Shown here: positions 61,748 through 64,000 of the stretch, piece after piece | Position numbering within the stretch: position 1 is the stretch's first letter | Layout: each line of letters opens with the position of its first letter | Assembly: GCA_028714675.1 (NCBI GenBank) | Contig: JAQTLV010000001.1 | Span: 41,507 to 105,506, forward strand | Reading direction: 5' to 3' | Length of the DNA stretch: 64,000 nucleotides | Origin: Sulfurovaceae bacterium | Lineage (GTDB): Bacteria > Campylobacterota > Campylobacteria > Campylobacterales > Sulfurovaceae | The notes under the pieces: model-generated | Told to the model about the DNA's origin: nothing | The model's input: only the letters and a program-made list of their open reading frames with translations | Database searches by the model: none | Translations under genes and position numbers: made by a program

Positions 61748-64000
61748 ATGATAAAAGTAGTTAAAAGAAATGGCAGAGTAGAGCCACTTGATATATCAAA
61801 AATTCAAAAATATACACAAGAATCAGTAAGAGATTTAGACAATGTAAGCCAAAGTGAGCTAGAAGTTGATGCTAAGCTCCATTTTAGAGATATGATAACC
61901 AGCGAAGAGATACAACAAACACTTATAAAAACTGCTGTTGACAAAATTGATATTGATAGACCAAACTGGACATTCGTAGCTTCAAGACTTTTTTTGTATG
62001 ATCTTTACCATAAGGTAACTGGTTTTACAGGATATAATCATTTAAGAGATTATATGACAAAAGGCGAAAACGAGGGTAGAATAGTTTTAGGGCTTAAAGA
62101 CAAGTATGATCTTGATGACCTAAACAACTACATAAAGCCTGAGAGAGATTTGCAGTTTACATATCTAGGCATTAGAACACTATATGACAGATATTTGATA
62201 AAAGACAGAAGTGGTAAGCCTATAGAGCTTCCTCAGCAGTTATTTATGGGTGTAGCTATGTTTTTGGCTCAAAACGAGTTTGATTGTCAAACATGGGCTA
62301 AAAAGTTTTATGATGTAATTAGTAGTTTTGAAGTCATGGTGGCTACCCCAACGCTCTCAAACGCTAGAACACCAAGACATCAATTAAGCTCATGCTACAT
62401 AGGCTCAACACCTGATAATATAGAAGGTATTTTTGACAGCTATAAAGAGATGGCATTGTTGTCAAAATTTGGTGGTGGTATAGGTTGGGATTGGTCGCTT
62501 GTTAGGGGCATGGGGTCATCAATTGATGGTCACAAATTAGCAGCTGGAGGGATTATCCCATTTCTAAAGATTACAAACGATATAGCAGTTGCTGTTGACC
62601 AACTAGGGACTAGAAAAGGGGCAATTGCGGTTTATATAGAACCATGGCATGTAGATATTAAAAACTTTTTAGATCTTAAGAAAAATTCAGGCGAAGAGAG
62701 AAGAAGAACTCATGAGCTTTTTCCTTCATTGTGGCTAAATGATATATTTATGAAAAGGGTAGAAGAAGACGGAAGGTGGACGCTGTTTGACCCATTTGAA
62801 GTTCCAGAATTAGCAACTTTATATAAAGAAGATTTTGAAAAGAGATATATAGAGCTAGAATGTGATGATTCGGTATCAAAAGAGGTTGTGTCTGCAAAAG
62901 CATTATGGAAAGACATTTTGAGATCTTATTTTGAAACTGGCAGCCCATTTTTGACATTCAAAGATACAGCAAATGCAACAAATCCTAATAAACATTTTGG
63001 TGTTATTAGAAGTTCAAATCTTTGTACAGAAATATTTCAAAATACATCGCCAAACACATACAAAACAAGAGTTACATATATTGATGGCACCATAGAGTCT
63101 TTTGATGAAGAGATTATTATTAGAGTTGACAATGGTATGCAAAAACCAGCTAAAAAAATTACTGCACTTGATAGTATAAATGGTAAACAAATTTGGATGG
63201 TTGACAAAGAGATGAGTGATGGGGATACTGCAGTTTGTAATCTAGCATCTATAAATCTATCAAAAGTCAACACACTTGAAGACATACAAAGAGTTGTTCC
63301 AACTGCAGTTAGAATGCTTGACAATGTGATTGATTTAAATTTTTATCCTTTAGCAAAAGTAAAAAAGACAAATGAAAAAACAAGAGCTATCGGACTTGGA
63401 GTAATGGGCGAAGCTCAAATGCTTGCCGAAAGCAAAATAGAATGGGGCAGCAATGACCATTTTTATAAGATAGATGAGATTATGGAGTCTGTTTCGTATT
63501 TTGCTATAAGAGCATCGAGTGATTTGGCACTTGAAAAAGGAAAATATCCTAACTTTGAAGGGTCAGAATGGAGCAAAGGGGTATTTCCAATCGATAAAGC
63601 AAACGAAAATGCTTGTAAGCTTGTAGATCGTGGTGGATTGTTTGGCTATACACACGACTGGAATGCCTTAAAAGAGAAAGTAAAAAGCAATGGCATGAGA
63701 AATGGTTATCTTATGGCTATAGCACCAACAAGCTCCATCTCTATACTTATAGGAACAACTCAGGCAATTGAACCAATCTATAAGAGAAAATGGTTTGAGA
63801 AAAACCTCTCAGGCATGATACCTGTTATCGCTCCAAATTTAAGTCCAGACACATGGGCTTATTACACACCAAGCTTTGAGCTTGATCAAAAACTTTTGAT
63901 TCGCGCAGGGGCAATTAGACAAAAATGGATAGATCAAGGGCAAAGCTTGAATATATTTATAACACTTGATAAAGCGAGCGGAAAATATCTAAACGATATT
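61748..64000 (+). CDS. nrdA: Class Ia ribonucleotide reductase alpha subunit, 3' end outside window
   Basis: This is the large subunit that makes deoxynucleotides; 751 codons are seen before the window edge. An N-terminal ATP-cone (about 1-90, starting MIKVVKRNGRVEPLDISKIQ) is present. Active-site cysteines are C216 (LSSCYIGS) and C497 (CNLASINL) as the redox pair and C426 (NLCTEIFQN) as the radical site. The distance from C426 to C497 (71 residues) exceeds the 23 of the E. coli enzyme because of an insert of about 48 residues, which I recall from other Campylobacterota. The ATG has AAGG 10 bases upstream. Confidence 0.93.
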   Translation, partial: MIKVVKRNGRVEPLDISKIQKYTQESVRDLDNVSQSELEVDAKLHFRDMITSEEIQQTLIKTAVDKIDIDRPNWTFVASRLFLYDLYHKVTGFTGYNHLRDYMTKGENEGRIVLGLKDKYDLDDLNNYIKPERDLQFTYLGIRTLYDRYLIKDRSGKPIELPQQLFMGVAMFLAQNEFDCQTWAKKFYDVISSFEVMVATPTLSNARTPRHQLSSCYIGSTPDNIEGIFDSYKEMALLSKFGGGIGWDWSLVRGMGSSIDGHKLAAGGIIPFLKITNDIAVAVDQLGTRKGAIAVYIEPWHVDIKNFLDLKKNSGEERRRTHELFPSLWLNDIFMKRVEEDGRWTLFDPFEVPELATLYKEDFEKRYIELECDDSVSKEVVSAKALWKDILRSYFETGSPFLTFKDTANATNPNKHFGVIRSSNLCTEIFQNTSPNTYKTRVTYIDGTIESFDEEIIIRVDNGMQKPAKKITALDSINGKQIWMVDKEMSDGDTAVCNLASINLSKVNTLEDIQRVVPTAVRMLDNVIDLNFYPLAKVKKTNEKTRAIGLGVMGEAQMLAESKIEWGSNDHFYKIDEIMESVSYFAIRASSDLALEKGKYPNFEGSEWSKGVFPIDKANENACKLVDRGGLFGYTHDWNALKEKVKSNGMRNGYLMAIAPTSSISILIGTTQAIEPIYKRKWFEKNLSGMIPVIAPNLSPDTWAYYTPSFELDQKLLIRAGAIRQKWIDQGQSLNIFITLDKASGKYLNDI

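Overview
The window is AT-rich, densely coded DNA from a member of the Campylobacterota (former Epsilonproteobacteria), most likely a sulfur-reducing, free-living type. The evidence is the gene repertoire and order: NifU/NifS as the cysteine desulfurase pair, trigger factor-clpP-def, rsmA-rnj-kpsF-rluB, PsrABC polysulfide-reductase-like respiratory complexes, and a class Ia NrdA with an insert. The genus cannot be fixed from sequence alone. No rRNA, tRNA, CRISPR array or insertion sequence was seen.

Region 1 (1-7865): two tandem psrABC-type operons, the first cut by the window edge. Each encodes a Tat-exported molybdenum enzyme (seen only in copy 2, as copy 1 lacks its 5' end), a four-cluster ferredoxin subunit and an NrfD-type membrane subunit. 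The catalytic genes share long runs of identical nucleotides while the membrane subunits have diverged strongly. Region 2 (7902-10093): nifS-nifU.

Region 3 (10275-34937, all on the minus strand) is the most interesting part. It is a 24-kb molybdenum (or tungsten) acquisition island. It holds the regulator ModE (behind hemH), classical ModABC, two Mop-like TOBE proteins, an OprD-like porin, a private TonB, three TonB-dependent receptors, three related MolA/FecB-type binding proteins that share one MolBC/FecCD-type permease and ATPase, ModD, and a set of small-molecule enzymes (globin, luciferase-like flavin oxidoreductase, three methyltransferase-fold proteins, GTP cyclohydrolase I). Four 24-bp palindromes of the form CGTTRTAT-N8-AYATAACG (one with a single mismatch) sit at the head of four transcription units in this island. 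Their architecture matches the E. coli ModE operator as I remember it. Two of them lie just downstream of -10 boxes, where a Mo-loaded repressor would block initiation. My inference is a ModE-controlled, TonB-dependent outer-membrane route for molybdate, tungstate or a metal chelate, with attached enzymes that could make or modify a ligand. This would feed the Mo-dependent Psr enzymes nearby, and MobA at 41831 makes the cofactor.

Region 4 (35086-64000) is mostly housekeeping: tig-clpP-def-comM, a haem-binding lipoprotein, a YeiH/LysR divergent pair, mobA, a transporter and an RDD protein, a HerA/DUF87-type ATPase, pyrE-frr, small and OmpA-type lipoproteins, a DUF475 membrane protein, rarA-rluB-kpsF-rnj-rsmA, hisF with a SIMPL protein, a nucleoside-phosphorylase-like protein and rlmN, a 29-residue membrane peptide, an RluA-type pseudouridine synthase, purB, a low-molecular-weight phosphatase, and nrdA running off the right edge.
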